Assembly (NCBI GenBank): GCA_016719785.1
Contig: JADJYJ010000004.1
Span: 348,159 to 412,158 of the forward strand
Direction: 5' to 3'
Origin: Candidatus Amarolinea dominans
GTDB taxonomy: Bacteria; Chloroflexota; Anaerolineae; SSC4; Amarolineaceae
Length of the DNA stretch: 64,000 bases
The notes under the pieces are model-generated. The model ran no database searches, had not been told where the DNA came from, and was given only the letters and a program-made list of their open reading frames with translations. Position 1 is the stretch's first letter; every line of letters starts with the position of its first letter. Of this stretch, positions 54,782 to 62,008 are shown in pieces. Made by a program: the position numbers and the translations under genes.

Positions 54782-54848
54782 CGCGGTGGGCAACGTGATG
54801 TGCCAGGCACTTGCGAAGCGCCTGGCGCGTGACCCGTGGGAGGCGATC

Positions 54849-55097
54849 ATGAACGAGACGCGTTGTTATGTGTGCGGGTACAGCGATTTCGACGAACGCC
54901 GTGTGGAGTACGTGTATCGGCGACACGGCAAATACCTCATCGTGCGGGATGTGCCGTGCGAGGTCTGTTTGCATTGCGGTGAGCGCTACTATGCCGGTGC
55001 GACCTTGCTGAAGATCGAACGCCGTTTCAAAGCCCTCGCTGAGCAGCCAGTGCGTTCGCAGCTTACGCTGCAGGTTCCGGTGGAGGCGTTTGCATAG
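54849..55097 (+). CDS. YgiT-type zinc finger protein (MqsA N-terminal-like)
   Basis: 82 residues. Two CxxC pairs, CYVCG near residue 6 and CLHCGERYY near 41, form the zinc site of the YgiT/MqsA N-terminal domain. The VPCEVC segment and the ending EQPVRSQLTLQVPVEAFA match family members. GGGAGG is 6 bp before the ATG. MqsA antitoxins usually follow an MqsR-type or DUF4258 toxin; the gene before it here is a coiled-coil protein and no toxin is recognisable, so it is a solitary zinc-finger domain or an orphan antitoxin. Confidence 0.7.
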   Translation: MNETRCYVCGYSDFDERRVEYVYRRHGKYLIVRDVPCEVCLHCGERYYAGATLLKIERRFKALAEQPVRSQLTLQVPVEAFA

Positions 55098-55098
55098 C

Positions 55099-55154
55099 GG
55101 TCTCCGATCCCCGGTCTCCGATCTCCGGTCTCCAATCTCCGATCTCCGGTCTCC
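55099..55154. repeat. Tandem GGTCTCCGATCTCC-type microrepeat
   Basis: Seven imperfect 8-bp words (GGTCTCCG, ATCTCCGG, TCTCCAAT and variants) fill the gap between the convergent zinc-finger and caspase genes. The same words appear at 44821-44920. Confidence 0.6.
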
Positions 55155-55171
55155 ATTCAACATTCCGTGTT

Positions 55172-57076
55172 CTACGTTCCGCGCGCCACCACCACCTGCA
55201 CGGCGATCCAGTCATCGTCGTCGCGGCGGCGGCTTGGTTCGGTAACGGTGCGGGTCTGGCCGGGAGGCGGAGTAGAGGGCGGGGGCGGCGGTGCGGGAAC
55301 ACCCTGCGCTTGCAGGGACGCTCGGCCCAGCGCAGAGAGTGCAGCGGGCGCCTCACGTCGCGTGCGGCTGTGCGTGAGCAGTTCGAAGGGGATCGGCTGG
55401 GTGGCTGCAAACAGCTTGATGACCACGGACGCCTGGGCCGGCGGCAGTTCGAGCGTCAGCGGGCGGCCCGGCGTCAACGGCAGCGATGCGCCTGACCCAG
55501 GCGGCCAGAACTGCACCGGCTCTGCGCCTTCCTGGCAGGTGAGCACCGCCACATGGAGATCGCGTGCCCAGGTGTTGGTCACAGACAGGCGCACAACGGC
55601 GCCCGGCTCCGCGGCGGCCTGCTGCGGGCTGCTCATGGTCAAGCCGCGGCCGGCCGCGTCGGTCAGCTCCAGGCGCAAAGAACCGGCCAGGCGGCTGTCT
55701 GGATTGGCCAGGCGCAGGAAATTGCGCTGCCAGGCCAGGCCGGCCAACCTTTCAACCACGTCGGTCTGCCAGAGAAAATCCTTGCGCGGCAGACCGGGCA
55801 GCAGCGGCTGACCCTTGTCATCCAGGAAGCGCGTCTCGGCCGCGCTGACCTCGACCGTCACCGCGGCGTCGCGATCCACAACGGCCAGGAGCGGCTGTTT
55901 TTGCAGCTTGGCGATGAGCGGCGCGTTGGCCGCCGCAGGGTTGACCGCCACGCGGAGCTGCATGGCGGGCCGCGTCGTTTCGAGCAGCGCCCATTGCCCG
56001 GCCTGCCCGCCGCTGCCGCTGACGATCGCGGCCTGACATTGGTGCAGCGTCAGGCCCAGCGGGACGATTTCGACCAGCGCACCGCTGCCCACCTGGCTCA
56101 AGCGCCGCGTGCCCGGCGGCGCCAGGCGCAGGCGATCTCCCACATCCAGCCCCAGCGCCAAGCCGCCGCCCAGGCGCACCAACCCAGACGGGGTCATGCC
56201 CAGAACCGGTACGTAGAACATCTGGCGCACCGCCTCGCGGCCGAAGATGCTGTAATCGAGATGGCCCTCGACCTGCGGCCGCTGCTGCGGCGAAATCTGC
56301 GCCACGCGCAGGCTGACGCTTTCCCACAGATCGCGGTAGGTCTTCACTTCGCCGCCGGCCAGCGCGGTGAGCAAGGCGTGCGACAGCGCGCCACGCACGG
56401 TGTTGGCGGCCAGCTTCAGCTCGAAGGCCGATTCGGCGCCCTGGCAGGCATAGAAGGCAATGAACTGTTCGCCGGCCGGCTGCCACATGGGCGCGGGCGC
56501 GGCGGACGCGGCCGCGGCGGATTCCACCAGGCGTGAGCCTGCGACGGGGGTCGGCGGTTCCAGACTGCGCGACCAGGCGGGAAAAGGCGCATCACCATCG
56601 GCCCGCGTCATGCCCGCGGAATGGCAGCTATCGAAGATCAAGACCAGGTCGCCGGCCTGCCGTTCGTTGACCAGGCGGCCGAAGAACGGGTTCAGTTCGT
56701 CATCGAGGATGTCTGGCGCCAGGCCGTCCGGGTCACGACCGTCGTGCGGCACCAGGGACGAATCCCAGCCATCCGCCTCGTCGCCGTGAATGTCCGGCAC
56801 GCGCGAGCCATGCCCGCTGTAGTGGATCAGGACCAGGTCGCCGGGCTGCGTGGCGTCCACCAGGTCGGCGAACGCGTTGAGGATGGCCTTGCGGGTGGCT
56901 TGTTCGTCCACCAGCGTGGTGATGTGATCGAAAGCATGGGCATTCGTGAGCAGGTCCGCCAGCGCGGCCACGTCCGCAGGCGGCCCGTGCAGTTGGCGCT
57001 CCGGCGGCAGATGCGCGTAGCGGCCAATGCCGATCAGCAAGGCGCGTTTGGCAGGAAATGGAGATGTTGTGGTCAT
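55172..57076 (-). CDS. Caspase family (peptidase C14-like) protein
   Basis: 634 residues. An N-terminal caspase-fold peptidase (about 1-260) shows RALLIGIGRYAHLP, catalytic His89 in IHYSGHGS and catalytic Cys151 in LIFDSCHSAGM, with the Asp-rich loop GDEADGWDSSLVPHDG between. The C-terminal 370 residues are Pro/Gly/beta-rich (GDRLRLAPPG, VRLSVTNTWARDLHVAVL, DUF4384-like) and may bind partner surfaces. The start ATG is one base after the RNB gene stop (TAA-C-ATG), so it is the last gene of a coupled four-gene operon. Prokaryotic caspase homologues act in regulated cleavage or cell death. Confidence 0.9.
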   Translation of the reverse strand: MTTTSPFPAKRALLIGIGRYAHLPPERQLHGPPADVAALADLLTNAHAFDHITTLVDEQATRKAILNAFADLVDATQPGDLVLIHYSGHGSRVPDIHGDEADGWDSSLVPHDGRDPDGLAPDILDDELNPFFGRLVNERQAGDLVLIFDSCHSAGMTRADGDAPFPAWSRSLEPPTPVAGSRLVESAAAASAAPAPMWQPAGEQFIAFYACQGAESAFELKLAANTVRGALSHALLTALAGGEVKTYRDLWESVSLRVAQISPQQRPQVEGHLDYSIFGREAVRQMFYVPVLGMTPSGLVRLGGGLALGLDVGDRLRLAPPGTRRLSQVGSGALVEIVPLGLTLHQCQAAIVSGSGGQAGQWALLETTRPAMQLRVAVNPAAANAPLIAKLQKQPLLAVVDRDAAVTVEVSAAETRFLDDKGQPLLPGLPRKDFLWQTDVVERLAGLAWQRNFLRLANPDSRLAGSLRLELTDAAGRGLTMSSPQQAAAEPGAVVRLSVTNTWARDLHVAVLTCQEGAEPVQFWPPGSGASLPLTPGRPLTLELPPAQASVVIKLFAATQPIPFELLTHSRTRREAPAALSALGRASLQAQGVPAPPPPPSTPPPGQTRTVTEPSRRRDDDDWIAVQVVVARGT

Positions 57077-57077
57077 G

Positions 57078-58919
57078 TTACCTCGCTATACGAAATCTTG
57101 CGTCAAGCCTGGGTAGATCAACACTGCGCAACTGCACGACCAGCCGGGTGTCGAGCGGAAGGTCGCCCGGCAGGTGAACGGTTGGCTCCAGGCCGAGTTC
57201 GGGCAGGATGACTGTGCCTTGCAGGCCGCGCTTGTCCACCAGGATGCCCTCGCCCTGCCAGTCCGGGTGCTGCAGCAGGTACACCAGGGTCCAATGGGTG
57301 TTGGACTTGTTCTCGGCCTCGCGCAGGCTGCTGTTGACGGCTTCGACCGCGCCGATGCGGGCCAGGATGTCGGCCTGGCTGAGCAGCGGCTGCCCGGCCA
57401 GGTGACGGCGAAGCTGCTGATGCACGACCAGGTCGAGGCAGCGGCGCAGGGGCGAGGTGGTCTGCACGTAGGCGGGCAATCCCAGGCCGCCATGCGGATC
57501 GGCCACGGTGCGGTACTGGCTGCGACGCATGGTCTTGCGCAGGGCCAGCATCTGCGAGAGGGTGCGCGCACGGCGCAGGGCCGGCGTGGCCTCGTCCCCC
57601 ACTTCCTGCGTTGCGAAAGGCAGGGGGATGTCATGTTGCAGGGCGAAGCGGGCGACGGCGTGCCCGGTCAGGATCATGGCGTTTTCGACCAGGCTGCGGC
57701 TGCGCAGGGAAGGCGCCGGTTCGATGACAACCGTCCCTTCTTGCACAAAAACGTCCACTTCAGGCAGGTTAATTTCGACCGCGCCCTGCGCCTGGCGCCA
57801 GGCGTGGTAGCCTTGCAGCAGGCGCCAGAGGGACGCCAGCGGCTCGTCGTCCAGGGCCGCGTCCGCGGCTTCGTAGGTTAGGCGGGTGACGCGCACCCGG
57901 CTGGGGGTAATCTCCAGGCTGTTGATCTGCCCGTTGGCGTCCAGACCGATGCCGAATGAGAGCGCGGGCGAGATGTCCTGCAAGCCCAGGCCGAGCAGCT
58001 CGGTGGCGCGCCAGGGCAGCAGGGAGATGACGGACTCCGGCAGGTAGAGCGTGGCTCCGCGGCCGCGTGCCTCCTCGTCTGCGGGATCATCCGGCCGCAC
58101 CAGGGCGGCGGCGTCGGCCACGTGGACCCAAATGCGACCGTCCGCGTCCAGGCTGATGGCGTCATCGGGCGAGGTGGTGCGCGCATCGTCAATGGCAAAG
58201 GCGGGCAGGTGCGTCAGATCACGGCGCGCTTCGTCCGGCAGGGAGGGCAGCGGCAGGTCAGGCGAGGCGGTGGGGAGGGTCAGGCGCTGCGGGTAGGGGT
58301 TGACGGTGACCGGCCAGAAGCCCGTTTCCAGGAGCAGGGCATGGGCGCTTTCCGGCGTCTCCTCACGCTCCAGATCGCGCAGGACGCGGCTGCGGGGCTG
58401 GCGTCCCAGGGCCACGGCTTCGACCTCCCTGAGGAAGCGGGCATCGCCGGGCGCGGTCTGCTGCTGGCGCACGCGTTGGGCAAATTCGGCCCAGGCCGCT
58501 TTTTCAGCCGCCTCGGCGCGGCGCGCCTGCTGCTTGTGCTCCACCTCGTCAGGCGAGCACGCGGTGATCTGCGCCGGCGTGCCGCGGAAAAAGAGGCCGT
58601 CGCTGACGAGCTGCCAGGCCGCCCAGGCGGTGGCGGGCGTGAACGCGCCGTAGATGAGATCGGCCAGTTCGGGCAGGGTGGTTTCGCTGCCGGCCAGCAG
58701 TTCCCAGGCCGACTGCACGTCGCCCCGCTGCGGGGTCAGTTCGCCCAGGCTCTGCACCGGGCCGGGGTGCAGCAGGACGATGTCTTTGGGGCGCACATGC
58801 GCGGACTCGCCGCCCGGCAGGTCCAGGTCGAGCTTGTCGCCCAATTGCGCGACCCGCGCCGGGCGGTTCTTGTAGAGCACCAGGCTGCCGCTGCGGACGG
58901 CGTGTTCGATGAGAGTCAA
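57078..58919 (-). CDS. RNB-domain ribonuclease (RNase II/R family)
   Basis: 613 residues. An N-terminal VARSGSLVLYKNRPARV-type OB-like segment (AVRSGSLVLYKNRPARV at residues 7-23) is followed by a helical region and the RNB catalytic domain (about 230-540) with DDARTTSPDDAISLDADGRI carrying the metal-binding Asp set, then HVADAAALV, SLRSRSLVENAMIL and a C-terminal S1-like stretch. It degrades single-stranded RNA 3' to 5'. It starts at TTG 58919, 10 bp after the exonuclease gene, and ends one base before the caspase ATG. Members of this subfamily in Chloroflexota/Cyanobacteria lack the first cold-shock domains of RNase R. Confidence 0.87.
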   Translation of the reverse strand: MTLIEHAVRSGSLVLYKNRPARVAQLGDKLDLDLPGGESAHVRPKDIVLLHPGPVQSLGELTPQRGDVQSAWELLAGSETTLPELADLIYGAFTPATAWAAWQLVSDGLFFRGTPAQITACSPDEVEHKQQARRAEAAEKAAWAEFAQRVRQQQTAPGDARFLREVEAVALGRQPRSRVLRDLEREETPESAHALLLETGFWPVTVNPYPQRLTLPTASPDLPLPSLPDEARRDLTHLPAFAIDDARTTSPDDAISLDADGRIWVHVADAAALVRPDDPADEEARGRGATLYLPESVISLLPWRATELLGLGLQDISPALSFGIGLDANGQINSLEITPSRVRVTRLTYEAADAALDDEPLASLWRLLQGYHAWRQAQGAVEINLPEVDVFVQEGTVVIEPAPSLRSRSLVENAMILTGHAVARFALQHDIPLPFATQEVGDEATPALRRARTLSQMLALRKTMRRSQYRTVADPHGGLGLPAYVQTTSPLRRCLDLVVHQQLRRHLAGQPLLSQADILARIGAVEAVNSSLREAENKSNTHWTLVYLLQHPDWQGEGILVDKRGLQGTVILPELGLEPTVHLPGDLPLDTRLVVQLRSVDLPRLDARFRIAR

Positions 58920-58929
58920 AGCCTTGCCT

Positions 58930-59535
58930 TTACGCGGGGGAGTCGCTCGTGTGGTAATCCTGGCCGGCGATGGCGTGCAGGACGGCGCGGGTCAGGCGGG
59001 CGTCGTCCAGGGCGCGGTGACTGTTGGGCAGGGGGATGGCGCACTGACGGCCGGCGTTTTCCAGGCTGTGCCAGCGGTAGGAGCGGTAGGACGCGTTCCA
59101 GTCGCCGCGGAACTGGGCGTAGAGTTTCATGATGCACAGGCTCTGGCGCTCGTGACGCTGCCAGGGCAGGCCGTAGGCGGCATGGGTTTGGCGCATCATG
59201 CGCAGGTCGAAATCGGCGTTGTAGATGGCCAGGCGGCGCCCTTCGATCAGTTCGGCAATCTGCGGCCAAAGGTCGGGCCAGGCGGGCGCGGCGACCACCT
59301 CGGCGTCGCTGATGCCGTGGATGCGCACGACATCGGCCGGGATGGGCCGCTGCGGCCGCACCAGCGAGGTCAGCAGCACGCTGCCGTCGGCTTCGAGCAG
59401 GCAGACTTCGACAATCTCATCATAGGCGCCGAGGCCGGTGGTCTCGGTGTCCAGATAGAGCGGCCGGCTGGCCAGCGCGGCCAGGGCCAGGCTGGTTGCC
59501 TGCGCACGCGCGGAAGGGGTGACGATGTCGGTCAT
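58930..59535 (-). CDS. DEDDh 3'-5' exonuclease (DnaQ-like)
   Basis: 201 residues. Exo I is LYLDTETTGLG (DxE near residue 30), Exo II is IYNADFDLRMM near 105, and Exo III is SHRALDDARLT, giving the DEDDh set. An N-terminal stretch of 25 residues is variable. Such enzymes trim DNA or RNA 3' ends (DNA polymerase III epsilon-like, oligoribonuclease-like). Its ATG overlaps the Nudix stop by 4 bp and its own stop is 10 bp before the RNB gene, so it is likely an RNA/nucleic-acid turnover partner of that RNase. Confidence 0.87.
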   Translation of the reverse strand: MTDIVTPSARAQATSLALAALASRPLYLDTETTGLGAYDEIVEVCLLEADGSVLLTSLVRPQRPIPADVVRIHGISDAEVVAAPAWPDLWPQIAELIEGRRLAIYNADFDLRMMRQTHAAYGLPWQRHERQSLCIMKLYAQFRGDWNASYRSYRWHSLENAGRQCAIPLPNSHRALDDARLTRAVLHAIAGQDYHTSDSPA

Positions 59536-59999
59536 GCGGCCTCCGAATCCAGTGGTCGCTGCTGCAGGCGCTGGCGGTAGTGGGCCAGGTTGGCCTGGGT
59601 GACGACGGTGAGATTGGCGGGGAGTTCATCCAGGGCAAACCAGCCGATGGCGGCGCATTTGCCCGGTTCCCGGATGGTCGGCTCGCCGGAAACCAGCCGG
59701 CAGATGAAGGTTGGGGAGACCCAGTGCTGGCCTTCCGCGGGCAGGAGATGATCCACCACGTCGAGCAGGTCGCCCACTTCGATCTGGACGCCGTACTCCT
59801 CCAAAATCTCACGGCGCAGGGCATCGGCCAGGCGCTCGCCAAACTCCACGCTGCCGCCGGGGAATTCCCACAGGCCGCGCTCGTTCTTGGCGGCGGGTCC
59901 TCGCAGGGCCAGGAACAGGCGTCCGCCGTCATCGAGAATGACCGCGCCCACGCCCACACCGATATAGTCCACACCGCGTCGCATGGTGTTTTGGTTCAT
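59532..59999 (-). CDS. Nudix hydrolase
   Basis: 155 residues. The Nudix box is complete: GGSVEFGERLADALRREILEEYGV (G-x5-E-x7-R-E-x2-E-E-x-G). IGVGVGAVILDDGGRLFLALRG and WEFPGG before it match the MutT/NUDT15 style. It could clean damaged NTPs or cap-like or dinucleotide compounds. AAGGAG is 7 bp before the ATG at 59999, which is preferred over an ATG eight codons upstream. It is the first gene of the four-gene operon, overlapping the exonuclease gene by 4 bp. Confidence 0.87.
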   Translation of the reverse strand: MNQNTMRRGVDYIGVGVGAVILDDGGRLFLALRGPAAKNERGLWEFPGGSVEFGERLADALRREILEEYGVQIEVGDLLDVVDHLLPAEGQHWVSPTFICRLVSGEPTIREPGKCAAIGWFALDELPANLTVVTQANLAHYRQRLQQRPLDSEAA

Positions 60000-60084
60000 G
60001 GGTTGCACTCCTTTGCCAGACATCTTACTATGTCACCCTCCCGCAGCGCCATTTTACCATATGCATACAGTTGTCGGTAATCGT

Positions 60085-60450
60085 GTAACTGCTCACCCTG
60101 CAGGCCGATTTGGACAGGATGAACAGGATGTACAGGATTCTTGCTCTGTGGTGTGCAAAACTATCGGCACGAGAGTTCGAATATCCTGTCAATCCTGTGA
60201 ATCCTGGTAACTGCTCACCCTGCAGGCCGATTTGGACAGGATGAACAGGATGTACAGGATTCTTGCTCTGTGGTGTGCAAAACTATCGGCACGAGAGTTC
60301 GAATATCCTGTCAATCCTGTGAATCCTGGTAACTGCTCACCCTGCAGGCCGATTTGGACAGGATGAACAGGATGTACAGGATTCTTGCTCTGTGGTGTGC
60401 AAAACTATCGGCACGAGAGTTCGAATATCCTGTCAATCCTGTGAATCCTG
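60085..60450. repeat. Three perfect tandem 122-bp repeats
   Basis: Units start at 60085, 60207 and 60329 and are identical over the 122 bp as far as read. Each contains an ACAGGATGAACAGGATGTAC word cluster and a complementary-like ATATCCTGTCAATCCTGTGAATCC cluster, so each unit can fold on itself. No start codon with ribosome site, no spacers. Confidence 0.93.
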
Positions 60451-60543
60451 TCTGAATTCCAGGCAGGCCCAGCGGTTACGTAATCGTTCAATATGCGTTT
60501 GGATGTGATCACAGGGCGAAGGGACAAGTTATTATAGTTATCA

Positions 60544-60557
60544 ATGTTGTACAACAT
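60544..60557. promoter_or_regulatory. Perfect 14-bp palindrome, candidate operator
   Basis: ATGTTGTACAACAT sits 20 bp upstream of the -35 of the following secreted-protein gene and is the size of a TetR/LysR-type operator. Confidence 0.4.
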
Positions 60558-60576
60558 CGTTTTTTAGTCAGCAAAG

Positions 60577-60606
60577 TTGACGGTTGGCGCGGGGGCGTGG
60601 TAGAAT
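60577..60606 (+). promoter_or_regulatory. Promoter of the terminal secreted-protein gene
   Basis: TTGACG (60577-60582), 18 bp, TAGAAT (60601-60606), leaving a leader of about 80 bases before the ATG at 60694. Confidence 0.6.
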
Positions 60607-60693
60607 GACAGTGGCGGCTCACGAATCGCCTGGATTCGTTGAAACACGTGCCTGCGTTACCGCCATGCGTCGGGGATGTTGAGGAGGTTTCTC

Positions 60694-61923
60694 ATGTCAT
60701 CGCATCATCCGCTATTCCGTTCGTTGACCATCGTCGTTCTGATCGTCCTGGTGTTCAGTCCTCTGCAGCCGGTGGCCGGCGCCTGGCCGCTGGAGCGCGG
60801 AGAGGCAAGGCCATCAGCGGCTTCACAGCAGCCTGGCTCCGGCGTCTATCGCACCACCGTCACCTGGCGCAACCCGGTCATGCAGCGCAAGCTGACTGAG
60901 CTGGGTGTGATCGTTCTGCGCGAGGAGAGCGCCGACTCGGCCATCGTCCTCGCCACGGCCGGGCAGCTCGAAGACCTGGCCCGCCTGCGCTTTCAGCCCA
61001 CGCACACCGATGATGCGGTGGCACTGGTGCAGCGCCAGGACGCCAACAAGGCCTGGCTGGCGCCGGCGGTCGAGCGGCTGGCCGCCACGCTTGGCCCTGA
61101 ACCGGACAAGGCCAAATCCTTCGACAAAGCCAGCGAAGTCACCGCCGAGCAACGCGCCGGCCTGGCGTCGCTCAACAGCCTGGACGAGGACGGCGACGGC
61201 CTGACAAACACAGAGGAAGCCTGGTGGTGTACCGATCCGCTCAATGCCAACAGCGACGGCGATGCGCAGGCCTACAGCGATGGCACGGAAGTGGATGCCT
61301 TGCTCGACTTCACGTTGCCGCGCGGCATCCGCTGGGGCTATGGCCCACCGTTTGGCCCGCCCAACGCCTGGCCCAACTTCAACGATCGCACAGGTACACA
61401 CGTCAACGTCTGCAACGACGGCGACTACGACACGATCCCGGACTTTGCCGAGGTCTTCGTCGTTGGCTCGCGCGTGCCCAACGAAACCACCGACAGCGAC
61501 AAGTTCGACGATGGGCAGGAGTTATTTGGCGTGACCTACTGTCCGGGCGCGCCGACCAACTGCGGCTACGGCAGCTACCCGGCTATCGAATACTGGAACT
61601 ACATCAAAGCGACCATGCCCAACTGGGTGCGTCCACCCGGCGACAACATCTTCGTGGCCGCTTTCCCAGTGCCGGAGGTGTCGGTCGTGCCAGGCTCGTG
61701 GACCGTCAACCGCGTGACAACGATCACCACGACGCAGGGGCAGATGACGCAGCAGACGAATTCGTATGAGACCAGCGCGGTTGGTGGTGTACTGGCGGCG
61801 AACGCTTTCAACAGCGATACTCCAAAGGATGTAATCCAGACTTACGCACACCTGCAAATTACACGGCGACCAAAGATGCTTGGACTAGTCAATGACCAGT
61901 CCAGGCGCACATGCCTCAACTAA
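60694..61923 (+). CDS. Secreted calcium-binding protein, N-terminal segment
   Basis: 409 residues as read. Signal peptide (SLTIVVLIVLVFSPLQPVAG) then a mature part with a thrombospondin type 3-like calcium loop (LDEDGDGLTNTEEAWWCTDP, NSDGDAQAYSDGTEVD) and a second one (NDGDYDTIPDFAEVFVVGS, TTDSDKFDDGQELFG). GAGGAGG is 6 bp before the ATG at 60694; a frame-compatible ATG at 60676 lies in front of that site. From about 61835 the sequence departs from family style and soon hits a stop, so this is the 5' part of a larger frame-disrupted gene continuing below. Confidence 0.75.
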   Translation: MSSHHPLFRSLTIVVLIVLVFSPLQPVAGAWPLERGEARPSAASQQPGSGVYRTTVTWRNPVMQRKLTELGVIVLREESADSAIVLATAGQLEDLARLRFQPTHTDDAVALVQRQDANKAWLAPAVERLAATLGPEPDKAKSFDKASEVTAEQRAGLASLNSLDEDGDGLTNTEEAWWCTDPLNANSDGDAQAYSDGTEVDALLDFTLPRGIRWGYGPPFGPPNAWPNFNDRTGTHVNVCNDGDYDTIPDFAEVFVVGSRVPNETTDSDKFDDGQELFGVTYCPGAPTNCGYGSYPAIEYWNYIKATMPNWVRPPGDNIFVAAFPVPEVSVVPGSWTVNRVTTITTTQGQMTQQTNSYETSAVGGVLAANAFNSDTPKDVIQTYAHLQITRRPKMLGLVNDQSRRTCLN

Positions 61924-62008
61924 CCTAACTTAAAACACAGGCCAGGCGGGTCAGCCAACTCTCTGGATGGGATACAATATGCAATAAATCGGTAAGGCCA
62001 GCTGATAG

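Noticed and set aside
54782..54848. MqsR-type or DUF4258 toxin partner before the zinc finger gene
   Set aside because: Only 67 bp are available and the gene before is a Glu-rich coiled coil without RelE-fold features.
60085..60450. CRISPR array
   Set aside because: Units are directly abutting 122-bp repeats with no variable spacers and no cas genes.
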